DNA of 15,612 bases from an uncultured Aquabacterium sp. (GCA_937923225.1 CALAKR010000040.1:1-15612), one strand, 5' to 3'; positions 1-9,798 are shown, numbered from the stretch's first letter. Translations and numbers: made by a program. The notes: generated by a model from the sequence alone, not told the origin.

Positions 1-1097
1 TGCTGGTGCTGACCTTTGGCATCGCCCAGCTGTTCTGGGGCCCGGTGTCCGACCGCCTGGGGCGCCGCCCCGTGCTGCTGGCAGGCCTGGCCCTGTTCAC
101 CCTGGCCAGCGTGGCCACGGTGGCCGCGCCTGACCTGAACGTGCTGGTGCTGGCCCGTGCGCTGCAAGGCGTGGGGCTGGCCGCCGCCCTGGTGTGCGCC
201 CGCGCCATGATCCGTGACCTGTATACGCCCGAACAGGGCGCGCACGTGCTGTCCCAGGGGCTGAGCGGACTGGGCGTGATCGCCCTGGTGAGCCCGATCA
301 TCGGCGGCATCACGGCGGCCAGCCTGGGCTGGCGCGCCACGCTGGGCCTGCTGGGTCTGTTCGCGCTGGCCTCGCTCATCTTCATCTGGCGGCGCCTGCC
401 GGAAACGCTGCCCGATCACCGACGGCAGCAAGGCCAGAGCCTGCGGCAACGCCTGGCGCAGTGGCAGGGCATCGTGCGCCAGCCCATGTTCCGTGCCTAC
501 ACCACGCTGACCTCGTCCACCTACGGCGGGCTGTACGTGTTCCTGGCGGCATCGTCCTTCGCCTTCATCGAGGTGCTGAAGGTCAGCCGCCCGGTGTTCG
601 GCCTGGTGATGGCGTCCATGTCCCTGTTCTACCTGGGCGGCACGCTGCTGTGCCGGCGCTGGCTGCCGCTGCGGGGGCTCACGGGCACCGTGCGCGTGGG
701 CGCGGGCTGCTCGCTCACCGGCGGGCTGTGGTGCGCAGGCCTGTCGGCCTGGACGCTGGCCACCGACAACACGCCATCGCCCTGGGCCGTGATGCCCGGG
801 CTGTGGATCTACGCCATCGGCCACGGCCTGCACCAGCCCTGCAGCCAGGCCGGCGTGGTGGCGTCCTTCCCGCATCAGGCCGGTGCGGCATCGGCTTTGT
901 CGGGCCTGATCATGTGCTGCGTGGCCTTCGCCATCAGCGCCGTGCTGGCCGTGTGGATGAAAACGCCCGGCATGGCCGGCACGCTCCACCCCCTGACGCT
1001 GGGCGTGGGGCTGGGCGGCGCCCTCACCGCCTGGGTGGCGCTGGGGCTGGTCCAGCGCCATGGCCGGCCGGTGGCCGAACAGCACGCCGTGTCATGA
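1..1097 (+). CDS. Bcr/CflA-type MFS drug exporter, 5'-truncated
   Basis: This is the C-terminal part of a 12-helix major facilitator superfamily pump, a proton-driven exporter of the inner membrane. The reading frame is already open at the left edge (codon frame begins at base 3), so the true start and roughly the first helix lie outside the window. The visible part begins just before the cytoplasmic loop 2-3 motif A, seen as [14 protein letters not shown], which marks the family. The form [18 protein letters not shown] is typical of Bcr/CflA drug-resistance transporters (family DHA1). Many hydrophobic segments follow, consistent with about eleven helices. The gene ends in TGA at 1095-1097 and shares ATGA with the miaA start, which suggests translational coupling. 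The substrate cannot be told from sequence; bicyclomycin, chloramphenicol or a metabolite are family possibilities only. Confidence 0.88.
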   Translation, partial: LVLTFGIAQLFWGPVSDRLGRRPVLLAGLALFTLASVATVAAPDLNVLVLARALQGVGLAAALVCARAMIRDLYTPEQGAHVLSQGLSGLGVIALVSPIIGGITAASLGWRATLGLLGLFALASLIFIWRRLPETLPDHRRQQGQSLRQRLAQWQGIVRQPMFRAYTTLTSSTYGGLYVFLAASSFAFIEVLKVSRPVFGLVMASMSLFYLGGTLLCRRWLPLRGLTGTVRVGAGCSLTGGLWCAGLSAWTLATDNTPSPWAVMPGLWIYAIGHGLHQPCSQAGVVASFPHQAGAASALSGLIMCCVAFAISAVLAVWMKTPGMAGTLHPLTLGVGLGGALTAWVALGLVQRHGRPVAEQHAVS

Positions 1098-2110
1098 ACA
1101 CTTCGACCGCCCCTCAAGGCCTGCCCGTGGCCGGCAGCCTGCCCGAGCACCCGCCGTTGATCCTGGCGGGCCCAACTGCCTCCGGCAAGACTGCGCTGGC
1201 CCTGGCCCTGGCCGAGCGCCTGCCCATTGAAATCATCAGCGTCGATTCCGCCCTGGTGTACCGGGGCATGGACATCGGCACGGCCAAGCCCAATGCGCAG
1301 GAGCTGGCCCAGGTCCCGCACCACCTCATCGACATCATCGACCCGGTTGAGAGCTACAACGCCGCGCGCTTCGTGCTGGACGCCAACCGGCTGATGGGCG
1401 AGATCCGCGCCCGTGGCCGCCTGCCCCTGCTGGTGGGCGGCACCATGCTCTACATCAAGGCCCTGCTGGGTGGGCTTGACGACATCCCCTCGGCCTCCCC
1501 CCACGTGCGCGCGATGCTGGATGCGCGCGCCGCTGCAAAAGGCTGGCCGGCCATGCATGCCGAACTGGCCCAGGTGGACCCGCTCACGGCCCAGCGCCTG
1601 CCGCCCAACGATGCCCAGCGCATCCAGCGGGCCCTGGAGGTCTGGTACACCGCCGGCCGGCCCATCTCCGATTTCCAGCGGCGCCATCGTGAAGATGCTG
1701 ACAGCACCCAGAACATGGCCGCGCCTCCTGGCCTGCTGCTGTCGCTGGAGCCCACCGACCGCGCCTGGCTGCACGAGCGCATCGGCCTGCGCTTCAGGCA
1801 GATGATGGCGCAAGGTTTTGTCGACGAAGTGCTGCGCCTGCGACAACGGCCGGACCTTCACCTGGGCCTTCCCTCCATCCGCTGCGTGGGCTACCGGCAG
1901 GTGTGGGAAGCCCTGGACCAGGGCCAGGACCTCGACGATCCTAAGGTACGCACCGAAGTCGCTGAACGCGGCGCAGCGGCCACCCGGCAACTGGCCAAGC
2001 GCCAGATCACGTGGCTGCGCTCCATGCCCTGGCGACATGTGCTGCCTTGCGACCAGGGCATCGATGTGGACGCGGTCGCGCGGCAGATTCGCCAATCAGC
2101 CAACTGCTGA
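1094..2110 (+). CDS. miaA: tRNA dimethylallyltransferase MiaA
   Basis: MiaA transfers the dimethylallyl group of DMAPP to N6 of adenosine 37 in tRNAs that read codons starting with U, the first step toward ms2i6A. The 338-residue product has the family's full length. Visible motifs in order are the P-loop GPTASGKT (26-33), [16 protein letters not shown] (51-66) with the catalytic-region Asp51, GGTMLY (115-120), [17 protein letters not shown] (176-192), [11 protein letters not shown] (264-274) and [14 protein letters not shown] (297-310). The ATG at 1094 was chosen because it overlaps the upstream TGA (ATGA) and gives the normal short leader before the P-loop. The frame stays open upstream to 461, but that stretch is a shadow of the transporter gene. 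Coupling to a drug exporter is a modest oddity. A convergent gene ends 30 bases downstream with no evident terminator between. Confidence 0.97.
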   Translation: MNTSTAPQGLPVAGSLPEHPPLILAGPTASGKTALALALAERLPIEIISVDSALVYRGMDIGTAKPNAQELAQVPHHLIDIIDPVESYNAARFVLDANRLMGEIRARGRLPLLVGGTMLYIKALLGGLDDIPSASPHVRAMLDARAAAKGWPAMHAELAQVDPLTAQRLPPNDAQRIQRALEVWYTAGRPISDFQRRHREDADSTQNMAAPPGLLLSLEPTDRAWLHERIGLRFRQMMAQGFVDEVLRLRQRPDLHLGLPSIRCVGYRQVWEALDQGQDLDDPKVRTEVAERGAAATRQLAKRQITWLRSMPWRHVLPCDQGIDVDAVARQIRQSANC

Positions 2111-2140
2111 GCGGTAAGTACCTCATGGACACGGCAGGCG

Positions 2141-3715
2141 TCAATGCGCCCCGCCCGCATCCACCGAGGCCCCACCCTTGGCGGGCTTGGCCAGCCACAG
2201 CAAGGGGATCAGCGCGAGGAACAGCCAAGCCGACATCAGGAAGACATCGTCCGCCGCCATCGTGAAAGCCTGCTGGTCGATCAGCCGGTTGATCTGCGCG
2301 GCCGCCTGCTCGAAGCTCAGGCCCGCCTTGGCGAACATGTCCAGCGTGCCGGCCATGGCCGGGTCGGTGCTGCTCAGGCGCTCCGTCATGTGCACATGGT
2401 GCATGGTGGCGCGGTTCTCCCACAGCGTCGTCACGATGGACGTGCCCATGGCCCCGGCCGTGATCCGCGCGAAGTTGCTCAGGCCCGATGCCGCCGGGAT
2501 CTGCTCAGGCTTCAGTCCGGACAGCGTGATCGCGCTCAGCGGCACGAAGAAGAAGGCCAGCGCCCCGCCCTGGATGATCGTGGGGATCATGATCGTGCGC
2601 AGATCGGTCTGCACCGTGAAGTTCGAGCGCATCCACAGCACCAGCGCGAAGACCACGAAGGCCACCGTCGCCAGCCGGCGCGGATCGACCCGGCCCACGT
2701 TCTTGCCCACCATCGGCGACAGCAGGATGGCCAGCACCCCCACCGGCGCCAGCGCGATGCCCGCCCAGGTGGCCGTGTAGCCCATGTACTGCTGCAGCCA
2801 CAGGGGCAGCAGCACCACATTGCCGAAGAACAGCATGTAGGCCACCGACAGCGTGAGCGTGCCCAGCAGGAAGTTGCGCCGCGCGAACAGGCGCAGGTTG
2901 ACGATGGGGTGTTCCTCCGTCAGCTCCCAGGCCACGAAGACCACGAAGCCGACCGCCGCGATCACCGCCAAGGCGACGATCTGCCCGCTCTCGAACCACT
3001 CCAGCTCCTTGCCCTTGTCGAGCATGATCTGCAGCGCGCCCACCCACAACACCAGCAGGCCCAGGCCCACCGAATCGATCGGCAGCTTGCGCGTGGGCGT
3101 GTCACGCTTGGCGTAGATGCGCCAGCTGATCGCCGCGGCCAGCAGGCCCACCGGCACGTTGATGTAGAAGATCCATGGCCAGGACACGTTGTCGGTGATC
3201 CACCCACCTAACAGCGGCCCCGTCACCGGCGCAACGAGCGTGGTCATCGCCCACAAGGCCAGCGCCATGCCCGCCTTGGCCGGCGGATAGCTGGCCAGCA
3301 GCAGGGTCTGCGACAGCGGGATCATCGGGCCGGCCACCAGGCCTTGCAGCACGCGGAAGCCGATCAAGGCCTCCAGCGACGGCGCGAAGCCGCACAGCCA
3401 CGAGGCCAGCACGAACAGCAGCACGCTGCCCACGAACAGGCGCACCGCGCCGAAGCGCTGCGTGAGCCAGCCCGTGAGCGGCACCGAGATGGCGTTGGCC
3501 ACCCCGAAACTGGTGATCACCCAGGTGCCCTGCGTGGGGCTCACGCCCAGGTCACCCGAGATGGCCGGCAGCGACACGTTCGCGATGGACGAATCCAGCA
3601 CGTTCATGAAGGTGGCCAGCGACAGGGCCAGGGTGCCCAGAGCCAGGGTGCCGCCAGTCAGCGGCGCCGGTGCCGCTGTGGCCCCCGAGGGCGCGGCGGA
3701 CGAATTCGCGCTCAT
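2141..3715 (-). CDS. emrB: EmrB-like DHA2 MFS multidrug transporter
   Basis: This is an inner-membrane, proton-driven transporter of the 14-helix DHA2 (EmrB/QacA) family, 524 residues, about the length of E. coli EmrB. The first helix carries LDSSIANVSLPAI (40-52), the DHA2 motif D1. Motif A appears as GWLTQRFGAVRL (82-93) and the antiporter motif C as APVTGPLLGGWIT (162-174), followed by WPWIFYINVPVG (179-190). It starts 2 bases after the stop of the EmrA-like gene, with no clear Shine-Dalgarno sequence, so it is probably translated by coupling. It is the last gene of a marR-outer membrane factor-emrA-emrB operon. Its likely job is to pump hydrophobic or phenolic toxicants or drugs through the adaptor and outer-membrane channel encoded just upstream. 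The symbol is by family likeness; the substrate is unknown. Confidence 0.94.
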   Translation of the reverse strand: MSANSSAAPSGATAAPAPLTGGTLALGTLALSLATFMNVLDSSIANVSLPAISGDLGVSPTQGTWVITSFGVANAISVPLTGWLTQRFGAVRLFVGSVLLFVLASWLCGFAPSLEALIGFRVLQGLVAGPMIPLSQTLLLASYPPAKAGMALALWAMTTLVAPVTGPLLGGWITDNVSWPWIFYINVPVGLLAAAISWRIYAKRDTPTRKLPIDSVGLGLLVLWVGALQIMLDKGKELEWFESGQIVALAVIAAVGFVVFVAWELTEEHPIVNLRLFARRNFLLGTLTLSVAYMLFFGNVVLLPLWLQQYMGYTATWAGIALAPVGVLAILLSPMVGKNVGRVDPRRLATVAFVVFALVLWMRSNFTVQTDLRTIMIPTIIQGGALAFFFVPLSAITLSGLKPEQIPAASGLSNFARITAGAMGTSIVTTLWENRATMHHVHMTERLSSTDPAMAGTLDMFAKAGLSFEQAAAQINRLIDQQAFTMAADDVFLMSAWLFLALIPLLWLAKPAKGGASVDAGGAH

Positions 3716-3717
3716 GA

Positions 3718-5028
3718 TCAGACGCCGGAAGCGGCGACAGGCTTGGCGGCGGTGCGCTGCGGCGCCGCCGCGCGGGCTTGCTGAACCGGCGCGCCCGCCA
3801 GCTTGGCATGCGTACTGGCCGGAGCGCCTGCATTGGTGGCGATGATGCGGCTCACACGCTCATCGGCATCCTTCTGCACACCATCGAACACCGCGGTCTG
3901 GGCCACGGGCTGCTGGCGGGTGGTTTCGGCCACCAGCGGGCCATCCTGGCTGCTCACGTCCACGGTGGCGTCCATCGACAGGCCCACGCGCAGCGGGTGC
4001 TTCTTGATCTCGTCAGGCTGCAGGGCGATGCGCACGGGCACGCGCTGCACCACCTTGATCCAGTTGCCGGTGGCATTCTGCGCGGGCAGCAGCGCGAATG
4101 CCGCGCCAGTGCCGGCCCCCAGGCCCGCCACCTTGCCGTGGTACTCCACCTTCTTGCCGTACACGTCGGCGGTGAGCGTCACGGGCTGGCCCAGGCGGAT
4201 CTTCTGCAGCTGGCTTTCCTTGAAGTTGGCATCGACCCAGACGTTGTCCAGCGCCACCAGCGACATCATCGGCGCGCCAGCCTGCACGCGCTGGCCCACC
4301 TGCACGCTGCGGCGTGCCACCATGCCTTCGACCGGGGCGACCAGGTCGGCGCGCTTGAAGGCCAGGTAGGCCTCGCGTACACGGGCCGCGGCACGCTGCA
4401 CGTTGGGGTGGTCCTGCACGGTGGTGCCATCGGTCAGGGCACGGTTGGACGTGGCCTGCTCACGCGCGGCCGCCAGCGCCGATTGCGCGGCGGCCAGGGC
4501 GCTCTTGGCCGATGCCAGTTGCGTCTGCGCGTGGTTGAACTCTTCCTTGCCCACGGCACCCGTGGCCACCAGTGGCGAGCGGCGGTTCACATCGTCCTGG
4601 GCGCGGGCGACATCGCTCTGCACCTTGCTCACATCCGCTTCACGCAGGGCCACCTGAGCCGCCAGCGTGGCGTTGTTGGCGAACACGGTGCGCACTTCGC
4701 GCACGGTCTGGGCCAGTTGGGCCTCGGCCTGGTCCAGCGCCACACGGGCGTCCGCCGGGTCCAGGCGCACCAGCAACTGGCCGGCCTTGACCATGTCGGT
4801 GTCATCGGCCTGGATGGCCAGCACCGTGCCGCCCACCTGCGGCGTGATCTGCACCACATTGGCCTGCACGTAGGCGTTGTCGGTGTTCTCGATGTGGCTG
4901 CTGACCAGCCACCAGTGGATGCCCCAGGCCACACCGGCCACCAGGACGACGCCACCGATGATCTTGAGCGCCTTCTGGCGTTTGGGGTTGGCCGCTGCCC
5001 CGGCCACAGGGGTGTTTTGTTCGCTCAT
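3718..5028 (-). CDS. emrA: EmrA-like periplasmic adaptor (HlyD/MFP family)
   Basis: This is the membrane-fusion subunit that links the EmrB-like pump to the outer-membrane channel. The 436-residue product has a single N-terminal membrane anchor (about 21-42), the NTDNAYVQANVVQITPQVGG segment (48-67) that opens the barrel-sandwich domain, a long Ala/Gln-rich coiled coil (about 96-195), and the second lipoyl half beginning ADLVAPVEGMVARR (227-240). It also has the EmrA hallmarks WVDANFKESQ (264-273) and LLPAQNATGNWIKVVQRVPV (313-332). The start at 5028 gives the normal leader before the anchor; the open frame reaches 5118 but only within the preceding gene. Compared with E. coli EmrA (390 residues, from memory) it carries a C-terminal Ala/Pro/Gln-rich extension of about 35 residues (402-436). 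It lies 8 bases after the outer-membrane gene and 2 before emrB. Confidence 0.94.
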   Translation of the reverse strand: MSEQNTPVAGAAANPKRQKALKIIGGVVLVAGVAWGIHWWLVSSHIENTDNAYVQANVVQITPQVGGTVLAIQADDTDMVKAGQLLVRLDPADARVALDQAEAQLAQTVREVRTVFANNATLAAQVALREADVSKVQSDVARAQDDVNRRSPLVATGAVGKEEFNHAQTQLASAKSALAAAQSALAAAREQATSNRALTDGTTVQDHPNVQRAAARVREAYLAFKRADLVAPVEGMVARRSVQVGQRVQAGAPMMSLVALDNVWVDANFKESQLQKIRLGQPVTLTADVYGKKVEYHGKVAGLGAGTGAAFALLPAQNATGNWIKVVQRVPVRIALQPDEIKKHPLRVGLSMDATVDVSSQDGPLVAETTRQQPVAQTAVFDGVQKDADERVSRIIATNAGAPASTHAKLAGAPVQQARAAAPQRTAAKPVAASGV

Positions 5029-5036
5029 GGGGTACT

Positions 5037-6527
5037 TCAGTTCAGGGAAAGCTTGGCCGAGGTGTTTGTTGTGGTGGGCACAGCGCCCGGAACAGCGAGG
5101 GCCGTGGAGGCGGGCCAATGTCCCCCCAGGGCCTTGATGAAGCCGACACGGTTGTCCACGGCGCGGGCGCGCAGGTCCACGCCCAGGCGCCGCTGGTTGA
5201 GCACGGCTGATTCGGCGCTGAGCACCGTGAGGTAGGGGCCCAGGCCGGCGCGGTAGCGCTGCAGGGCCAGGTCATAGGCCGACTCCGTGGCGCGCTGCGC
5301 CAGAGACTGTTCCTGCAACTGCCGGTCGATCGACTGGCCGGATGTGAGCTGATCCGCCACATCGTGCACCGCCTCGATCACCGAGCCGTTGTAGGCGGCC
5401 ACGGCCATGTCCTGCTCGGCCAAGCGGCCCTTCAGGTTGGCCTGGCGGCGGCCCGCATCGAACAGCGGCAGGTCGATGGCCGGGGTGGCACCGTACTGCT
5501 GGCTGCTCGACTTGAGCACGCGGTCCAGCCCGATGGCGTTGAAGCCCAGGAAGCCGACGATGTTGATGTTGGGATAGAACAGGGTGCGGGCGGCGTCCAC
5601 CTCGGCACCGGCAGCCTCGGCGCGCCAGCGCAGGGCCATCACGTCGGCGCGCTGGGCCAGCAGGTTCACGGGCACCTCGGCGGGCAAGGCATCCAGCTGC
5701 AGTTGCGCCAGGCGGGGCGACAGCTGGGCCGTGGCTGCCATCGGCTGCGCGCTCAGTGCGGCCAGCAGGTGGCGCGACAGGGCGATCTGCTCATCGAGCG
5801 CTTCGATCTGCTGGCGGGTCTCGGGCAAGGCGCCCTCGCCCTGGCGCAGCTCGACATTGGTGTCCAGGCCGGCATCGACACGCTGGCGCACCAGCGACAG
5901 CAACTCGTCGCGCTGGGCCAGCGAACGCACGGCCACTTCGCGCTGGGCCAGTTGCCGTGCCAGCTGCACATAGGCGCGGGCCACATTGGCCGACAGCAGC
6001 GTGCGGGCCGCCTGCGTATCGGCCTGCGCGGCACGCGCCTGGCCCACGGCCGAGCGCAACTCGGCCCCATGGCGCCCGAACAGGTCGAGCTCCCATTGGC
6101 CCTGCAACTGAAGCGTGCCTGTGCTCCACATATTGCCCGCGATGGGTGCCGGCACCAGGCCGTTGGCGGTATAGCGCTGTCGGGACACCTCGGCATGTGC
6201 CCCCACCTGCGGCATGTCCGCTGCGTCACGCGTCTGCACCGCGGCCTGGGCCCGTGCCAGGCGCGCACTGGCGGCCTGCATGTCGGGGTGGGCACTCAGT
6301 GCCTCGCCGATGAGGGCGGTCAACGCCGGGTCGCCCAGGCGGGTCCACCAGGCCTCGCTGTCAGCCAGGCTCTGAGAGCCTCCGGCCTTGGTCTCGACCA
6401 AGCCATAGCGGCCCGTATCCACGGGCGCCACCGAGGCCTTGAGATCGCCTTGAGAGGCACAACCGGCCAACGCCGCGACGGCGACAGCACTCAAACAGGC
6501 CATCTTCACTTGCTTCACCTCGATCAT
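5037..6527 (-). CDS. NodT/OprM-family outer-membrane efflux lipoprotein
   Basis: This is a TolC-like outer-membrane factor that forms the exit duct of the tripartite pump. The 496-residue product begins with a lipoprotein signal peptide ending in the canonical lipobox LAGC, with acylated Cys23. Conserved features of the NodT family follow: the WWTRLGDPALTALIGEAL stretch near residue 60, long heptad-rich helices, QWELDLFGRHGAELRSA in the first OEP repeat, and QRADVMALRWRAEAAGAEVD with ARTLFYPNINIVGFLG in the second. The ATG at 6527 overlaps the marR-type stop (ATGA read on the minus strand), and GGGAG (6537-6541) lies 9 bases upstream as ribosome binding site. An open extension to 6620 lies wholly inside the regulator gene and is rejected. 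Met9 is a possible alternative start but would shorten the signal's charged region. Confidence 0.93.
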   Translation of the reverse strand: MIEVKQVKMACLSAVAVAALAGCASQGDLKASVAPVDTGRYGLVETKAGGSQSLADSEAWWTRLGDPALTALIGEALSAHPDMQAASARLARAQAAVQTRDAADMPQVGAHAEVSRQRYTANGLVPAPIAGNMWSTGTLQLQGQWELDLFGRHGAELRSAVGQARAAQADTQAARTLLSANVARAYVQLARQLAQREVAVRSLAQRDELLSLVRQRVDAGLDTNVELRQGEGALPETRQQIEALDEQIALSRHLLAALSAQPMAATAQLSPRLAQLQLDALPAEVPVNLLAQRADVMALRWRAEAAGAEVDAARTLFYPNINIVGFLGFNAIGLDRVLKSSSQQYGATPAIDLPLFDAGRRQANLKGRLAEQDMAVAAYNGSVIEAVHDVADQLTSGQSIDRQLQEQSLAQRATESAYDLALQRYRAGLGPYLTVLSAESAVLNQRRLGVDLRARAVDNRVGFIKALGGHWPASTALAVPGAVPTTTNTSAKLSLN

Positions 6528-7021
6528 CCGGTTTGACTCCCGGGCTGCTGTGCATCCTTGGCCTTGATCGCATCGGCGTTGCACAGCATGCGCCGCAGCA
6601 GGGACAGCAGGGTCTGCCACTCATCATGGCTGAACCCTGTCAGATAGGCGTTGAGCACCTCCGACATCACCTTGGGCACCTCGTCGGCCACGGATCGGCC
6701 GTCGTCGGTCAACTCCAGGCGCGCCACGCGGCGGTCGGAGGTGGAACGCACACGGCGGCACAGGCCCTTGGCTTCCAGGCGATCGAGCGTGCGCGTGAGC
6801 GCACCGGGGTCGATCTGCAGCTCGCGTGACAGCTCGGCCAGCGTGCCGGCCTTGCCTTGCGCGATCATGAACAGCGGCGTCCACTGGGCGTGGGTCAAAC
6901 CCAACGTTTCAAGGCGCCTGTCAATATCCGTGACCAGACTGAGCATGATGCGACGCATGAGGAAGCCCACGCTCTCGTCGCTGCAGTACCCGTCTGGCTT
7001 GTAGAAGGTCGGTGTACTCAT
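6524..7021 (-). CDS. MarR-family regulator of the efflux operon
   Basis: This is a 165-residue winged-helix repressor, first gene of the pump operon. The N-terminal FYKPDGY...ESVGFLMRRI segment and LTHAQWTPLFMIAQG (42-56) are dimerisation and effector-region features seen in EmrR-like members. The DNA-binding part is LAELSRELQIDPGALTRTLD (61-80), then RLEAKGLCRR (81-90), and the wing carries the SDRR motif (95-98). MarR proteins usually repress their own operon until a phenolic or other lipophilic ligand releases them. The inverted repeat at 7035-7052 is a fitting operator. The start at 7021 is kept because the N-terminal segment looks conserved. However, no Shine-Dalgarno sequence precedes it and the predicted transcript start lies only a few bases upstream, so it may be leaderless. 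Confidence 0.93.
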   Translation of the reverse strand: MSTPTFYKPDGYCSDESVGFLMRRIMLSLVTDIDRRLETLGLTHAQWTPLFMIAQGKAGTLAELSRELQIDPGALTRTLDRLEAKGLCRRVRSTSDRRVARLELTDDGRSVADEVPKVMSEVLNAYLTGFSHDEWQTLLSLLRRMLCNADAIKAKDAQQPGSQTG

Positions 7022-7030
7022 AACGATTTC

Positions 7031-7059
7031 AATGTATTTGCCTATGCAAATATTGTCAA
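7031..7059 (-). promoter_or_regulatory. Sigma-70 type promoter of the marR-efflux operon
   Basis: On the minus strand a consensus -35 TTGACA (7054-7059) is followed after exactly 17 bases by a -10-like TACATT (7031-7036, four of six consensus bases). The spacer consists almost wholly of the inverted repeat. The expected transcript start falls near 7022-7025, only a few bases before the ATG at 7021. Confidence 0.72.
7035..7052. promoter_or_regulatory. Probable MarR operator (18-bp inverted repeat)
   Basis: TATTTGC-CTAT-GCAAATA is a perfect inverted repeat with 7-base arms and a 4-base centre. It lies in the 76-base gap between the divergent marR-type and ABC-transporter genes. Its size and symmetry fit a dimeric winged-helix repressor of the MarR family. 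It fills the spacer of the predicted marR promoter and touches its -10 box, so a bound repressor would block RNA polymerase. It also lies just upstream of a -10-like CATAAT (7065-7070) facing the ABC gene. That it is the binding site is inference; the symmetry is directly seen. Confidence 0.8.
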
Positions 7060-7064
7060 GACAG

Positions 7065-7070
7065 CATAAT
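7065..7070 (+). promoter_or_regulatory. Possible -10 box for the ABC exporter gene
   Basis: CATAAT matches the -10 consensus TATAAT at five of six positions and would start transcription near 7077, about 20 bases before the ATG at 7098. No good -35 lies at 16-18 bases; the nearest resemblance, TTGCCT (7038-7043), is 21 bases away inside the inverted repeat. A weak or activator-dependent promoter is possible, and the operator would cover its upstream part. Confidence 0.35.
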
Positions 7071-7097
7071 TAACGCAACCTTTCATTGCTGAACAAC

Positions 7098-8924
<1,827 letters not shown>

Positions 8925-9024
8925 CAAACGGATCAGGCTGACCCGACAGTCACCCATCAACCTGCCAGACACACTGACAGCGTTCGCCTCGCGCTGAGGC
9001 TTGATCGGTCTGGAGAACCACAAA

Positions 9025-9720
9025 ATGATGCAGACCATCAATGCTCAACCCGCCGTGCGCAGCCTGCGCCGCACCATCTTCGTCACCAGCACCATCGTTG
9101 GTGCAGCGCTCATCGGCGCCGGTTGCGCCAACATGGACGATACCCAGAAGCGCACCGCTGGTGGTGCCGCCGCGGGTGCCGTCATCGGCGGCGTGCTGAG
9201 CAAGGCCACCGGCAACAGCGGCACAATCGGTGCCGTGGTGGGCGGTGCCGCCGGCGCCGTGATCGGCAACGTGTGGTCCAAGCGCCTGGAGTCGCAAAAG
9301 CAGGCCATGGAACAGGCCACCCAGGGCACCGGCGTGGAAGTGACCCGCACGGCCGACAACCAGCTCAAGCTGAACATCCCCAACGACATTTCGTTCGCCA
9401 CCAACAGCGCCGCGCTCAAGCCTGAGTTGCGCTCGGTGCTCGAAACCTTCGCCACCAGCCTGCGCCAGAACCCCAGCCTGGTCGTGAAGGCCATCGGCCA
9501 CACCGACAGCACCGGCAGCGACGCCATCAACAATCCGCTGTCCGTCTCGCGCGCCAACAGCGTGCGTGATTTCCTGACGGACCGCGGCGTGGCCTCCAAC
9601 CGCATCGAGGCCGACGGCCGCGGTTCGCGCGAACCGATCGCCAGCAACAACGACGAAGCCAGCCGCGCCAAGAACCGCCGCGTCGAGATCTTCGTGCGCG
9701 ACACGGCCGCCGCGTCCTGA
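9025..9720 (+). CDS. Glycine-zipper OmpA-domain envelope protein (YiaD-like)
   Basis: This 231-residue exported protein probably ties the outer membrane to peptidoglycan. It has an N-terminal signal segment with arginines at 12, 15 and 16 and a hydrophobic core (17-33), a glycine-zipper region (about 46-82) able to insert in membrane, and a C-terminal OmpA domain (about 113-226). In the OmpA domain HTDSTGSD supplies Asp161 and SVSRANSV supplies Arg176. These match in spacing the diaminopimelate-binding pair of E. coli OmpA. The signal ends in LIGAGC with Cys34, a plausible lipobox but with Gly instead of Leu at -3. The start at 9025 was chosen because GGAG (9012-9015) lies 9 bases upstream; the adjacent ATG at 9028 is almost as good. 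The open frame from TTG 9001 is rejected. An intrinsic terminator follows. Confidence 0.92.
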   Translation: MMQTINAQPAVRSLRRTIFVTSTIVGAALIGAGCANMDDTQKRTAGGAAAGAVIGGVLSKATGNSGTIGAVVGGAAGAVIGNVWSKRLESQKQAMEQATQGTGVEVTRTADNQLKLNIPNDISFATNSAALKPELRSVLETFATSLRQNPSLVVKAIGHTDSTGSDAINNPLSVSRANSVRDFLTDRGVASNRIEADGRGSREPIASNNDEASRAKNRRVEIFVRDTAAAS

Positions 9721-9767
9721 TTCCCCTTGTTTCACCGCCTGGCCTTCGGGCCGGGTAGGATGTGCTG

Positions 9768-9798
9768 ACAGCCCGGATAATCCGGGCTGTTGCCTTTT
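9768..9798 (+). terminator. Intrinsic terminator after the OmpA-domain gene
   Basis: A 9-bp perfect stem, ACAGCCCGG with CCGGGCTGT, encloses the loop ATAAT and is followed by TGCCTTTT. It begins 48 bases after the stop of the OmpA-domain gene. A second small hairpin with a C(UUCG)G tetraloop, GGCC-TTCG-GGCC (9741-9752), lies just before it. The T-run is interrupted, so efficiency is uncertain, but stem quality and position fit a rho-independent terminator. Confidence 0.75.

Noticed and set aside
461..1093. Long in-frame extension upstream of miaA
   Set aside because: It overlaps the MFS transporter in another frame and reads as Arg/His/Gly/Ala-rich sequence without domain features; MiaA homology begins after 1094.
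5029..5118. N-terminal extension of the EmrA-like protein
   Set aside because: It lies in the end of the preceding gene and adds residues unlike any EmrA N-terminus; ATG 5028 gives the normal leader.
3778..5235. 485-codon plus-strand open frame opposite the emrA-like gene
   Set aside because: It is a shadow frame: composition is His/Gly/Leu/Gln-rich, no recognisable domain, and the minus-strand EmrA-like product matches its family throughout.
5364..6536. 390-codon plus-strand open frame opposite the outer-membrane factor gene
   Set aside because: High-GC antisense artefact; the minus strand encodes a full NodT-family protein with a lipobox.
7053..7058. TTGTCA as a plus-strand -35 for the ABC gene
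   Set aside because: No -10-like sequence lies 16-18 bases downstream; the resemblance comes from the opposite-strand TTGACA.
8986..9000. Hairpin GCCTC-GCGCT-GAGGC after the ABC exporter gene
   Set aside because: The stem is only 5 bp and no T-run follows, so it does not support a terminator call.
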